Shown here piece by piece: positions 1 through 6,077 of a stretch of DNA of 6,077 nucleotides (positions within the stretch are counted from its first letter, which is position 1; each line of letters starts with the position of its first letter). The notes beneath the pieces were generated by a model that saw only the letters and a list, made by a program, of their open reading frames with translations, was not told the DNA's origin and searched no databases. Origin of the DNA: Desulfobacteraceae bacterium (lineage in GTDB: Bacteria > Desulfobacterota > Desulfobacteria > Desulfobacterales > Desulfobacteraceae); contig PIVQ01000464.1 of assembly GCA_003354055.1 (NCBI GenBank), positions 1 through 6,077 on the forward strand, written 5' to 3'. The translations under genes were made by a program, and so were the position numbers.

Positions 1-2
1 CA

Positions 3-395
3 GATGGTGAAGCTGTCTTCCGTGCAAAGGAGTCACTTAGCAAGCTGCGGCGGATGCGAATTGCCAGGGGCTATCTTCGTTATGTCTTTGCACCGAACCC
101 CAATATCTTTGATATTGCCGATGAGACAATAGTATGTCGCTGTGAATCAGTTACCGCCGAAAAGATCAGACAGGTGGTCAAGGAAGGTAATACTGATGTC
201 AATGAGGTAAAGCTCTTTACCCGTTGTGGCATGGGACCTTGCCAGGGGCGCATGTGTGGCCCCGCTCTTGCCGAGATAACGGCCAAGACCCTGTCGAAGA
301 CGCCGGATGCAGTCGGCGCCTTGCGGGTAAGACAGCCTTTCAGACCGGTTACACTTGAAAACTATTGCGACCTCTACAGCAAGGGGGAGGATTAA
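3..395 (+). CDS. FAD-dependent oxidoreductase, C-terminal part with BFD-type [2Fe-2S] domain (5' partial)
   Basis: This is the 3' end of a gene that starts before the window. The frame is open from base 3 with no stop, and the ATG at 54 has no ribosome binding site, so it is internal (Met). The visible part carries a BFD-like [2Fe-2S] domain: a CRC pair (Cys codons at 135 and 141) and, after about 30 residues, the motif CGMGPCQGRMC (Cys codons at 225, 240, 255). The C-x-C and C-x4-C cysteines are the expected cluster ligands. The following RVRQPFRPVTLE segment is typical of the C-terminus of the HcnB / opine oxidase subunit A / sarcosine-oxidase-alpha-like FAD proteins. In that family the missing N-terminal part binds FAD and often NAD(P), and the enzyme oxidises amines or amino acids together with partner subunits. 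The real substrate cannot be told from this fragment. Family is confident; the specific enzyme is unknown. Confidence 0.85.
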   Translation, partial: DGEAVFRAKESLSKLRRMRIARGYLRYVFAPNPNIFDIADETIVCRCESVTAEKIRQVVKEGNTDVNEVKLFTRCGMGPCQGRMCGPALAEITAKTLSKTPDAVGALRVRQPFRPVTLENYCDLYSKGED

Positions 396-432
396 CCTTC
401 CTTGGGGATCTTGAAAAAGGATTGACTGGGAC

Positions 433-461
433 TTGACAATAAACGAATGATCATTTATTTA
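433..461 (+). promoter_or_regulatory. Candidate sigma70 promoter for the Tat flavodoxin-ferredoxin gene
   Basis: A perfect -35 hexamer TTGACA (433-438) is followed after 17 bp by TATTTA (456-461), a weak -10 that keeps the TAT start. It lies 38 bp before the GTG start at 499 and in the only gap between this gene and the oxidoreductase. The -35 box and spacing are good and the -10 is poor, which fits a regulated promoter. No transcript start can be seen directly. Confidence 0.5.
440..461 (+). promoter_or_regulatory. Inverted repeat, likely repressor operator (TetR-type shape)
   Basis: The perfect 10-bp palindrome AATGATCATT (446-455) is flanked by a further matching pair, TAAA (440-443) and TTTA (458-461), with two non-pairing bases on each side. 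The whole 22-bp dyad fills the space between the -35 and -10 boxes, where a bound protein would block RNA polymerase. The GAATGATCATT core resembles operators of TetR-family repressors such as the FadR/AcrR kinds. It also partly resembles half-sites of Fur boxes, although the arms are too close for a standard Fur site. No regulator gene is in the window, so the cognate protein is unknown. Confidence 0.5.
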
Positions 462-498
462 AGGATCAAGTAAACCGTCAAGCCCAGAGAGAGGTGTC

Positions 499-1461
499 GT
501 GAAAAACAGAAGAAACTTCCTGAAAGCCAGTGCCGTAGCCGCCGCAGCACTATCCGTTCCGGCCACGGCCGGATGTATCACCATCAAAGAGATTGCGCCC
601 CGGGTACCCATGAAATCCAAAAGAACAGGAAAGGCTCTGGTTCTCTGGTACAGTCAAACCGGCTATACACGACGAAACGGCAGGCTGATGGGTGCCCACT
701 TAAAAAAACTCGGATATAAAGTCACCGCCTCTGAAATTAGGGAGTTTCAGGTTCAGGACATGGAAAACTTCGATCTGATCGTTATAGGCTCCCCTGTATT
801 TTATTACGACACACCGGAGTTCGTTAAAACATGGATACAGACATTACCTGATCTAAAAGGAACCCCTGTTGCCGCCTATGTGACCTTTGGCGGCCCCGAA
901 GGCAATCAGAACAATGCTGTTTTTTCGATTCTTGATCAACTCACTCAAAGAGGCGGCGTTCCCATCGGCGCCCGAACCTTCATGAACATGAGCAGCTTTC
1001 CCCTGGCCTGGGCTGAAGAGGAGGTGCATGAAAAAACATGGATGAGCCGGCATCTGCCGAATCAGGACACCTATGACAGGGTAAGGGAATATGCAGCGTT
1101 CCTGGCAGATCAGCTGGAACAAGGCAAATCGGCTGAATTTTCAAAGCAGCTTACCGCCCGTGAGATGGTGACTTGGCTTGCCCCCATCTACTGGACCAAA
1201 AGATTCGTCAAAGATCACTCCATTTTGGCCAAAGAGTGTATCGAATGCGGCACCTGTGTAGAAAAATGCCCGGCCAATGCCATTGACCTGGCTGAATATA
1301 AGGTGGATACGGAATCCTGTGTCCTGTGCTTCGGATGCATCAACAATTGCCCTGCCAATGCCGTTTACATGGAATATGGGGGGAATCAGGTCGTCGGTTA
1401 CCACTCCTTCATGAAAGAAAAAAATCTAACGATCACAGAGCCTGAAGAGTTGAGTTCATAA
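499..1461 (+). CDS. Tat-exported flavodoxin fused to a 2x[4Fe-4S] ferredoxin domain (EFR1-like)
   Basis: A predicted FMN and iron-sulfur electron carrier of 320 aa. Residues 1-26 form a twin-arginine signal: NRRNFLK at 3-9, an Ala-rich stretch, then PATAGC ending in Cys26, which could also be a lipobox (TAGC). Residues 45 to about 195 are a flavodoxin-like fold with the FMN phosphate loop SQTGYT (52-57), the strand FDLIVIGSPVFYY, and a later VTFGGPEGN loop. The C-terminal part holds two classic CxxCxxCxxxCP motifs (Cys247/250/253/257 and Cys274/277/280/284), so two [4Fe-4S] clusters. This order matches EFR1-type flavodoxin-ferredoxin proteins, which normally lack a signal peptide. The start is GTG, chosen because it places the RR motif at the N-terminus and has GAGG (491-494) just upstream. 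It stands alone behind its own promoter and operator. Likely location is the periplasm or outer face of the inner membrane; the redox partner is unknown. Confidence 0.85.
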   Translation: MKNRRNFLKASAVAAAALSVPATAGCITIKEIAPRVPMKSKRTGKALVLWYSQTGYTRRNGRLMGAHLKKLGYKVTASEIREFQVQDMENFDLIVIGSPVFYYDTPEFVKTWIQTLPDLKGTPVAAYVTFGGPEGNQNNAVFSILDQLTQRGGVPIGARTFMNMSSFPLAWAEEEVHEKTWMSRHLPNQDTYDRVREYAAFLADQLEQGKSAEFSKQLTAREMVTWLAPIYWTKRFVKDHSILAKECIECGTCVEKCPANAIDLAEYKVDTESCVLCFGCINNCPANAVYMEYGGNQVVGYHSFMKEKNLTITEPEELSS

Positions 1462-1709
1462 TTATAAAGTAAAACATATTCTATCCCTGACCGCAGGTGA
1501 GTTGGAAAACGCTTATCTCAACAGCAGCATGTTGTTGTACGTGCTATTATTTTGCATCTGATTATTTCTCGTGGATTTATAAGGTAAATTATTTTATTCT
1601 TAGATTAACACCATACGAAATTCCAACTGATCAGATTTTCAAATGATAGCGCTGAATATACGTCTCCCCACTTTAAATAAAACAATCAGAGAATTTAAAG
1701 GAGGATGTC
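1462..1709. other. AT-rich intergenic region before the UspA-family gene
   Basis: This 248-bp gap is clearly richer in A+T than its neighbours. I find no convincing terminator after the flavodoxin gene: the best hairpin is CAACA (1519-1523) with TGTTG (1530-1534), without a T run. A small imperfect dyad (ATTT 1635-1638 / AAAT 1641-1644, flanked by ATC/GAT) and TATACG at 1657-1662 could belong to a promoter for the next gene, but no well-spaced -35 box accompanies it. No reading frame with a ribosome binding site was seen. Confidence 0.4.
1697..1704 (+). promoter_or_regulatory. Strong ribosome binding site of the UspA-family gene
   Basis: AAAGGAGG lies 5 bp before the ATG at 1710 and is an almost full match to the anti-Shine-Dalgarno sequence. 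It fixes the start and suggests efficient translation. Confidence 0.85.
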
Positions 1710-2177
1710 ATGGTTACAATAAACAAAATACTCGCACCGACGGATTGTTCAGAGCCATCATCAGATGCGATTTTCTATGCAACTAAGATTTCAAAAACGT
1801 TTAAAGCAGAACTGATTGTGTTAAAGGTGTTCGCCCCTCCGGTTATCAGAAAATACACCGAGGCCAGTTTTTCATTCAGAGATGAACCGCTGGAAAAAAC
1901 ACAAGAGCATATCGAGGACGTTGAAGCATTTTGGAATCGCTATGTGAAGAATGGCATTAAACCGGAATTCGTAACTTTGATTGGAGATCCCTTTGATGAA
2001 ATCCTACGGTATTCAAAAGAACATTCAATTGATATCATCGTTATGGGGACCCACGGTTATACCGGTTTTAAGCACATCCTTATGGGAAGTGTTGCAGAAA
2101 AAGTGGTACGTTACTCTTCGGTTCCGGTACTGACCGTTAAACAAAAAAGTTTTGAATATCGTCAAGCAACCCAATGA
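1710..2177 (+). CDS. Universal stress protein, UspA family, ATP-binding type
   Basis: A single-domain UspA protein of 155 aa, the usual length. It starts with the family strand NKILAPTD, where Asp12 is the conserved nucleotide-contacting residue, and ends with the nucleotide-binding signature GTHG-x9-GS (Gly113, Gly116, Gly126, Ser127), followed by VAEKVVRYSSVPVLTVK. The G-x2-G-x9-G-S/T pattern marks the ATP-binding (MJ0577-like) class rather than the non-binding E. coli UspA class. Such proteins are cytoplasmic dimers linked to survival of stress or energy shortage; the exact role here is not shown. The start is supported by an excellent ribosome binding site 5 bp upstream. The gene is preceded by a 248-bp gap, so it is likely its own unit, and it converges with the acyl-CoA synthetase gene 27 bp away without a visible terminator between them. 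Confidence 0.93.
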   Translation: MVTINKILAPTDCSEPSSDAIFYATKISKTFKAELIVLKVFAPPVIRKYTEASFSFRDEPLEKTQEHIEDVEAFWNRYVKNGIKPEFVTLIGDPFDEILRYSKEHSIDIIVMGTHGYTGFKHILMGSVAEKVVRYSSVPVLTVKQKSFEYRQATQ

Positions 2178-2204
2178 GTTAAAATAGACGCTTAGATCAC
2201 CGGG

Positions 2205-4016
2205 CTAAACATCATAGATATACTCAATCTCCTTTGCAAACTTTTTATAGATCGTGGCCCTTCTGACCTTCATGGTGGCGGTCATTTCATTGTCATCATG
2301 GTCCAGTTCCTTGGTCAAAAGCCAAAACTTTCGGACATTTTCCACCCGGGCAAACTTGGCATTGGCTATGTCCAAGGCCTTTTGGATTAGACTTTCAACC
2401 TGGGGCATCCTGGCCAGGGATTTAAAGGTGGTGTAGGCAAGCTGTTGGTTGGTGGCCCATTTGCCCACATTCTCAAAATCAATCTGGATCAGGGCGGAGA
2501 TGAATTTTTTACCGTCTCCCAGTACAATGGCCTCCTTGATATAGGGACTGACCTTGAGTTCATTTTCAATGAGGGAGGGAGCAATATTTTTCCCGCCCGA
2601 GGTAATGAGAATATCCTTTTTTCGGTCCACAATGGAGACATGACCGTCCCGGTCCACGGTGGCGATGTCTTCTGTCATGAGCCAGCCATTGACAATGGTT
2701 TTGGCCGTGGCTTCCGGATTTTTGTAGTAGCCCATGAAAACGGAAGGCCCTTTTTTCATCAACTCTCCGTCCGGGGCAAGTTTGTAATCGATACAGGAAA
2801 CCGGTTTTCCCACGGTGCCCAGCTTGATATCATCGTCCATGTGGATAAAGGAGAGGCCGGTGCATTCGGTCATGCCGTAGCCTTCCTTTACCGGGATGCC
2901 CATGGCGTGGAAAAAAAGAAGTTCTTCCGGGCTAACCTTGGCAGCGGCGGAGAGACAGAGTTTGACTTCTCGCAGACCCACATAATTTTGCAGAGCCCTG
3001 AAGATGAGCCAGTACCCGGCATACCAGGCAAGCCACAACCCAAAGCCTACAGGTTCGCGGTCAAGGCATTTTTTGGCCATTTTATAGCCGACACTCATGC
3101 AGCGGTCAAAGACGAATCGTTTGAATCTCCCCGAGTCCTGGATATTGATGGCAATGGAACTGTGGAGCTTTTCCCAAATTCTTGGCACGCCTAAAAACAC
3201 TGTGGGGGCGATCTCTCTCAGGTCATTCTGAATGGTGGCAATGCTTTCGGCAAAATTAACGGTATTGCCTACAACCAGAGGCAGGTAGAGGCTGAAAATC
3301 TGCTCTGCCACGTGGCAGAGTGGCAGGTAGGAAACAACAGTGTCCTCTCGTGTCACATCCATGGCCCCGGCTGCAGCCAAAGTGGTGGCTTCAACGTTCC
3401 TGTGACTGACCATGGCTCCCTTGGGCGGTCCGGTGGTGCCCGACGTATAGATCATGATACAGATATCTTCGGGAGCTCCTTTTCTCACCTCTTCTGTAAA
3501 CAGGCAGGGCTGTTCGCAGGCCAGTTCCCGGCCAAGATTCTCCACCTGAAAAAAGGGAATGATGATATCTTGTGGGTAATGCCGCATCCCCTTCATGTCC
3601 TTGACAATGATCTTTTTCAAGTTGGGCAGCTCATCAATCACTTCAAGGATCTTGTCAGTCTGCTCCTGGTCTTCGCAGACCACCATGACGGAATCCGAAT
3701 GGTTGACAACATACTGGACTTCAGGAAAGGGGCTGGTGGGGTAAACCCCTAAGGAAATTCCGCCCAGGCTGATGCAGGCCAGGTCTGCATAGAGCCACTC
3801 CTTGCAGTTCTCGCTGATAATGGCCAGATGATCTCCCCGCTTAAATCCCAGTGTCCTGAGTCCCAGGGCAAAGTGCATGACATGGTCAAAGTAATTCTTC
3901 CAGGTGACGGGTTGCCAGATCCCGAAATCCTTTTCCCTTAAGGCGACCTGGTCACCGCATTCCGCCACCCGGTCCAAGAAGATCCGGGGCAGGGTCCTGT
4001 TGGTCAGCTCAGCCAT
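2205..4016 (-). CDS. AMP-forming long-chain-type acyl-CoA synthetase (FadD/FAA1-like)
   Basis: Catalyses ATP-dependent activation of a carboxylic acid to acyl-AMP and then acyl-CoA in the cytoplasm. All core motifs of the ANL superfamily are present: the phosphate loop YTSGTTGPPKG (190-200), YGMTE (380-384), the Asp of TED (450), and DRKKD with the hinge-region Arg465 followed by GGKNIAP. The putative catalytic lysine of the C-terminal lobe is Lys583, in TATMKVRR. The length (603 aa) and the TLPRIFLDR-type start fit the long FAA1/bubblegum-like bacterial group rather than short acetyl-CoA synthetases. The real acid (fatty, branched or aromatic) cannot be told from sequence. It is the last visible gene of the liv-type operon; its ATG overlaps the livF end by 13 bp, with GGAG 6 bp upstream inside livF. 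This suggests uptake coupled to activation. No terminator is seen after its stop. Confidence 0.93.
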   Translation of the reverse strand: MAELTNRTLPRIFLDRVAECGDQVALREKDFGIWQPVTWKNYFDHVMHFALGLRTLGFKRGDHLAIISENCKEWLYADLACISLGGISLGVYPTSPFPEVQYVVNHSDSVMVVCEDQEQTDKILEVIDELPNLKKIIVKDMKGMRHYPQDIIIPFFQVENLGRELACEQPCLFTEEVRKGAPEDICIMIYTSGTTGPPKGAMVSHRNVEATTLAAAGAMDVTREDTVVSYLPLCHVAEQIFSLYLPLVVGNTVNFAESIATIQNDLREIAPTVFLGVPRIWEKLHSSIAINIQDSGRFKRFVFDRCMSVGYKMAKKCLDREPVGFGLWLAWYAGYWLIFRALQNYVGLREVKLCLSAAAKVSPEELLFFHAMGIPVKEGYGMTECTGLSFIHMDDDIKLGTVGKPVSCIDYKLAPDGELMKKGPSVFMGYYKNPEATAKTIVNGWLMTEDIATVDRDGHVSIVDRKKDILITSGGKNIAPSLIENELKVSPYIKEAIVLGDGKKFISALIQIDFENVGKWATNQQLAYTTFKSLARMPQVESLIQKALDIANAKFARVENVRKFWLLTKELDHDDNEMTATMKVRRATIYKKFAKEIEYIYDV

Positions 4017-4807
4017 CTTTTTCTCCGTTTGTAATGTTTGACATTCCTGTAGCTTGCCGCGTCCTTGCCGTGGCCCATCCCCAGGTAGAACTCCTGGACG
4101 TCCCTGTCCCCTAGCAAAAGATCCACCGGCCCGTCCAGCACAATCCTGCCGTTTTCCATGATATAGCCGTACTGGCTGATATCCAGCGCCATTTGAGCAT
4201 TTTGCTCCACCAGAAGAATGGCCGTGCCTTCATTCTCATTGATCTGTTTAATAATCTCAAAAATTTCCTCCACCAGCATGGGAGCAAGCCCCATGGAAGG
4301 CTCGTCCAGCATCATTAGAGATGGGGTGGCAAGCAGGGCCCGGCTGATGACCAGCATCTGCTGTTCGCCGCCGCTTAAGTAGCCTGCCAGGCGTTTGTAC
4401 CGCCGTTTTAAGATGGGAAAATAACTAAAACACTTGTCCAGGTCCCGGGCCAGTTTAGCACGGCTTTTCTGGGTATAGCCGCCGCAAATCAGGTTCTCTT
4501 CCACGGTCAGGTCCTCAAATACCCGCCGGCCTTCCATGACCTGGAAAATCCCTTTCTGTACGATCTTGTGGGGGGCAAGACGGGTTAAAGGCGCACCTTG
4601 GTATTGGATGGTGCCGTCTGTAATAGCCCCGTCCTCCAGGGGCAAAAATCCGCTGATGGCCTTGAGGGTTGTAGACTTGCCGGCCCCGTTCGAGCCAAGC
4701 AACGCCACAATGGCACCCTTGTCAACTTTCAGGGAAAGGCCTTTGAGCACCAGGATGATATTGTTGTAGAGCACTTCCAGATTGTTTACTTCCAGGATTG
4801 CAGCCAT
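4004..4807 (-). CDS. livF: ABC transporter ATP-binding protein, LivF type, with basic C-terminal tail
   Basis: One of the two ATPases of a branched-chain-amino-acid-type (HAAT family) ABC importer, acting at the cytoplasmic face of the membrane. Visible motifs: Walker A GSNGAGKST (38-46), the FQVMEGRRVFEDLTVEENL region (88-106), signature LSGGEQQ (144-150), Walker B LMMLDEP (164-170) and the switch segment LLVEQN (198-203). Gln at the usual His-switch position is normal for LivF and not a defect. At 267 aa it is some 25-30 residues longer than E. coli LivF. The extra tail after FYLGMG (240-245) is very basic (KHYKRRKRWLS, 257-267) and overlaps the start of the acyl-CoA synthetase gene. A moderate site, AGGA 4 bp before the ATG, supports the start. 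The paired LivG and the permeases are not in the window. The gene symbol denotes the family; leucine transport itself is not implied. Confidence 0.92.
   Translation of the reverse strand: MAAILEVNNLEVLYNNIILVLKGLSLKVDKGAIVALLGSNGAGKSTTLKAISGFLPLEDGAITDGTIQYQGAPLTRLAPHKIVQKGIFQVMEGRRVFEDLTVEENLICGGYTQKSRAKLARDLDKCFSYFPILKRRYKRLAGYLSGGEQQMLVISRALLATPSLMMLDEPSMGLAPMLVEEIFEIIKQINENEGTAILLVEQNAQMALDISQYGYIMENGRIVLDGPVDLLLGDRDVQEFYLGMGHGKDAASYRNVKHYKRRKRWLS
4023..4026 (-). promoter_or_regulatory. Ribosome binding site of the acyl-CoA synthetase, inside livF
   Basis: On the minus strand GGAG is followed by six bases (AAAAAG) and ATG. It lies within the last codons of the LivF coding sequence, so ribosomes finishing LivF pass directly over it. 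This supports translational coupling of the two genes. Confidence 0.65.
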
Positions 4808-4838
4808 CGTATCCTGCCTGTTTTATTGTTGGTTGTTG

Positions 4839-4870
4839 GTCCCTGGACCGGGGTATCCGGTCCAGAGGAT
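4839..4870. promoter_or_regulatory. Strong hairpin between binding-protein gene and livF (mRNA stabiliser or antisense terminator)
   Basis: A perfect 9-bp GC-rich inverted repeat, CTGGACCGG (4843-4851) and CCGGTCCAG (4857-4865), encloses a 5-base loop. With one bulged A (4866) the stem extends by about four more pairs (4839-4842 with 4867-4870). It sits in the 79-bp gap just after the binding-protein stop. Read on the coding (minus) strand it has no T run after it, so it should not stop transcription fully; it could instead protect the 3' end of the binding-protein message. Read on the plus strand it is followed by a run of T (4870-4877) and has the form of an intrinsic terminator, which would act on antisense transcripts. 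Confidence 0.7.
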
Positions 4871-4886
4871 TTTTTTTACTCGGGGT

Positions 4887-6062
4887 TTATTCGTCTAAAC
4901 GGATCCAGTCTGAAACGGCTACGAACTTACCATTTTCTGCCTTGTAGACCTTACCTGTGGCCGTGGCATTGGAATCGGCAAAGCTGACCACGCCGTTGAG
5001 GCCGCCGGTGTCCCAGTCCTTCACTTTCGGCAGCATGTTTTTCAGATTTTCACCGGTGACAGGGAGACCTGCCTCATGGCACATAGTGGCCAGTTTGACA
5101 TAAACCATGCCGGTGAACCATCCCTGCATATAGGAGTTGGGGCGGTAGTCCACATCAGGATGGTGGACCTTTGAATAGGCATGCATGGCCTGGATCATGG
5201 GGACATCATCCATGTACCAATAGGCATAGGGAGACACCCCCATATAGCCTTCGGCATCCGGGCCCAGCTTGTCCAGGAGCATTTTGCTCATGGCCCAGAA
5301 GGTGCCCATGAATGTGATATCCAGCCCAAAGTCCTTGGCGCCTCTGATAACTTCCGGGATGGGCGGAACCACATAGCCCTGGAAAATACAATAATCCGGC
5401 TTGTTCCGTTTCAAATCCAGAAGCTGACTTGTGATATCCACTGCCCCGACCTTTGTGACCTCTTCGGCCACCACTTCTATACCCAGTTCCTTGGCCAGTT
5501 TCCGGGCATAGGGAATGGGATCCCTGCCAAATTCCGTGTCGCTGTAGAAAAAGGCAACCCGGTGGGGTTTGTTGTTAATCAGGGGCTGGTCTGCAATATA
5601 CTTTAAAAGAACCCCGAACTGCTGGGAATAGGAGGGACCGCTGACAAATATATAGGGATTCTTTTCCCGGTCGCTCAGTTCTTCGGAAAAGCTGGTGGAC
5701 CCGTAGAGCACGTGGTAACGCGAGTTGATCTCCGGTGCCATGGCTTTGCCCACTCCGGTGGATTCCCCGTACATCATGGGCGGATTCTCCTTGGCCATAA
5801 TCTTCTTAAAAGAGGCAATGGCTCGCTTTAAGTCATAACCGGTATCCTCGTAAATATACTTAATCGGGGTACCGCCTATTCCGCCCTGTTCATTGGCATA
5901 GCCCAGGGAATCCATGAGGCCCTGGTGGATATGTTTGCCCGCAAAGGCAAACCGTCCGGTAATGGGCTGACCCGCCCCGACTTTTATCACCTCACCCGCC
6001 AGAGAAATACCCATACCCACCCATAGGACAAGCGCCATGGTCAAGATAATGCTTTTTTTCAT
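4887..6062 (-). CDS. LivK-type periplasmic substrate-binding protein of an ABC importer
   Basis: Captures the solute in the periplasm and delivers it to the LIV-type ABC transporter. It is 391 aa with a Sec signal peptide: MKKS, a hydrophobic core (5-19), and likely cleavage after SLA (residue 22). There is no lipobox Cys, so it should be soluble. The mature start IKVGAGQPITGRFAFAGK (26-43) and NEQGGIGGTPIKYIYEDTGYD (57-77) are typical of type-I periplasmic-binding folds (Peripla_BP_6, LivK/urea/amide group). The ligand is not defined by the sequence. Pairing with an acyl-CoA synthetase makes a carboxylic acid or an amino-acid-like ligand plausible (inference). The start is supported by a strong AGGAGG 4 bp before the ATG. 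It precedes livF by 79 bp containing a hairpin. The promoter and upstream genes lie outside the window. Confidence 0.93.
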   Translation of the reverse strand: MKKSIILTMALVLWVGMGISLAGEVIKVGAGQPITGRFAFAGKHIHQGLMDSLGYANEQGGIGGTPIKYIYEDTGYDLKRAIASFKKIMAKENPPMMYGESTGVGKAMAPEINSRYHVLYGSTSFSEELSDREKNPYIFVSGPSYSQQFGVLLKYIADQPLINNKPHRVAFFYSDTEFGRDPIPYARKLAKELGIEVVAEEVTKVGAVDITSQLLDLKRNKPDYCIFQGYVVPPIPEVIRGAKDFGLDITFMGTFWAMSKMLLDKLGPDAEGYMGVSPYAYWYMDDVPMIQAMHAYSKVHHPDVDYRPNSYMQGWFTGMVYVKLATMCHEAGLPVTGENLKNMLPKVKDWDTGGLNGVVSFADSNATATGKVYKAENGKFVAVSDWIRLDE

Positions 6063-6077
6063 GATCCCTCCTCATTT

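Noticed and set aside
54..56. ATG at 54 as a true start of a small BFD-domain protein
   Set aside because: The frame stays open to the window edge, no ribosome binding site precedes it, and the upstream codons read as a plausible helix of the parent flavoenzyme.
396..432. Possible terminator after the partial oxidoreductase (CCTT ... AAGG)
   Set aside because: The pairing is only four bases with a long loop and no T run, so it is not a credible intrinsic terminator.
853..1404. Minus-strand frames opposite the flavodoxin-ferredoxin gene (853-1122, 1141-1404) and opposite the first gene (80-286)
   Set aside because: They are antisense to conserved domains and lack start signals or family motifs.
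1540..1557. Sigma54-like element upstream of the UspA-family gene (GTGC ... TTGCAT)
   Set aside because: The downstream TTGC fits, but the -24 element lacks the GG pair at the right distance, reading TG instead.
2445..3194. Long plus-strand open frame (249 codons) opposite the acyl-CoA synthetase gene
   Set aside because: It has no ribosome binding site or recognisable domain and lies fully antisense to a gene with all ANL motifs; it is a shadow frame. The same applies to plus-strand frames at 2254-2436, 3312-3752, 4536-4769, 4598-4987 and 5181-5606.
4199..4216. Gln in place of the His-switch of the LivF ATPase as a sign of an inactive ATPase
   Set aside because: The VEQN sequence is the normal form in LivF-family proteins, and all other ATPase motifs are intact.
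5206..5391. Second minus-strand frame of 61 codons inside the binding-protein gene
   Set aside because: It overlaps the binding-protein gene in another frame on the same strand, with no ribosome binding site and no conserved sequence.

Overview
The window looks like a piece of chromosome from an anaerobic Desulfobacterota (deltaproteobacterial) bacterium, probably a sulfate reducer of the Desulfobacteraceae type. This is an inference from gene content: a LIV-type ABC transporter gene block fused in one transcription unit to an acyl-CoA synthetase, a flavodoxin-ferredoxin (EFR1-like) protein, and an HcnB/opine-oxidase-like flavoenzyme with a BFD-type iron-sulfur tail. No rRNA, tRNA, CRISPR array, insertion sequence or phage gene is visible.

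Layout. Positions 1-395 (+) are the 3' end of an FAD-dependent oxidoreductase that begins before the window. A 103-bp gap (396-498) holds a candidate sigma70 promoter whose spacer is filled by an inverted repeat resembling a TetR-type operator. It precedes 499-1461 (+), a Tat-signal flavodoxin fused to a two-cluster ferredoxin. An AT-rich gap (1462-1709) leads to a UspA-family stress protein (1710-2177, +). The next gene converges on it after only 27 bp. The rest of the window (6077 to 2205) is one minus-strand operon read as: LivK-type periplasmic binding protein (4887-6062), LivF-type ATPase (4004-4807), then a long-chain-type acyl-CoA synthetase (2205-4016) whose start overlaps the livF end by 13 bp. 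The permeases and the LivG-type ATPase are not here and presumably lie beyond position 6077.

How the genes may work together. The minus-strand operon suggests uptake of a carboxylic acid by an ABC importer followed by ATP-dependent CoA thioesterification in the cytoplasm. The substrate cannot be read from the sequence. A strong hairpin lies between the binding-protein gene and livF, where it could let the binding protein be made in excess. The plus-strand genes look like separate units: a redox enzyme, an exported electron carrier under apparent repressor control, and a stress protein. I see no clearly new multigene system. The most unusual items are the exported flavodoxin-ferredoxin with its operator, and the basic C-terminal tail of the LivF protein that overlaps the synthetase gene.
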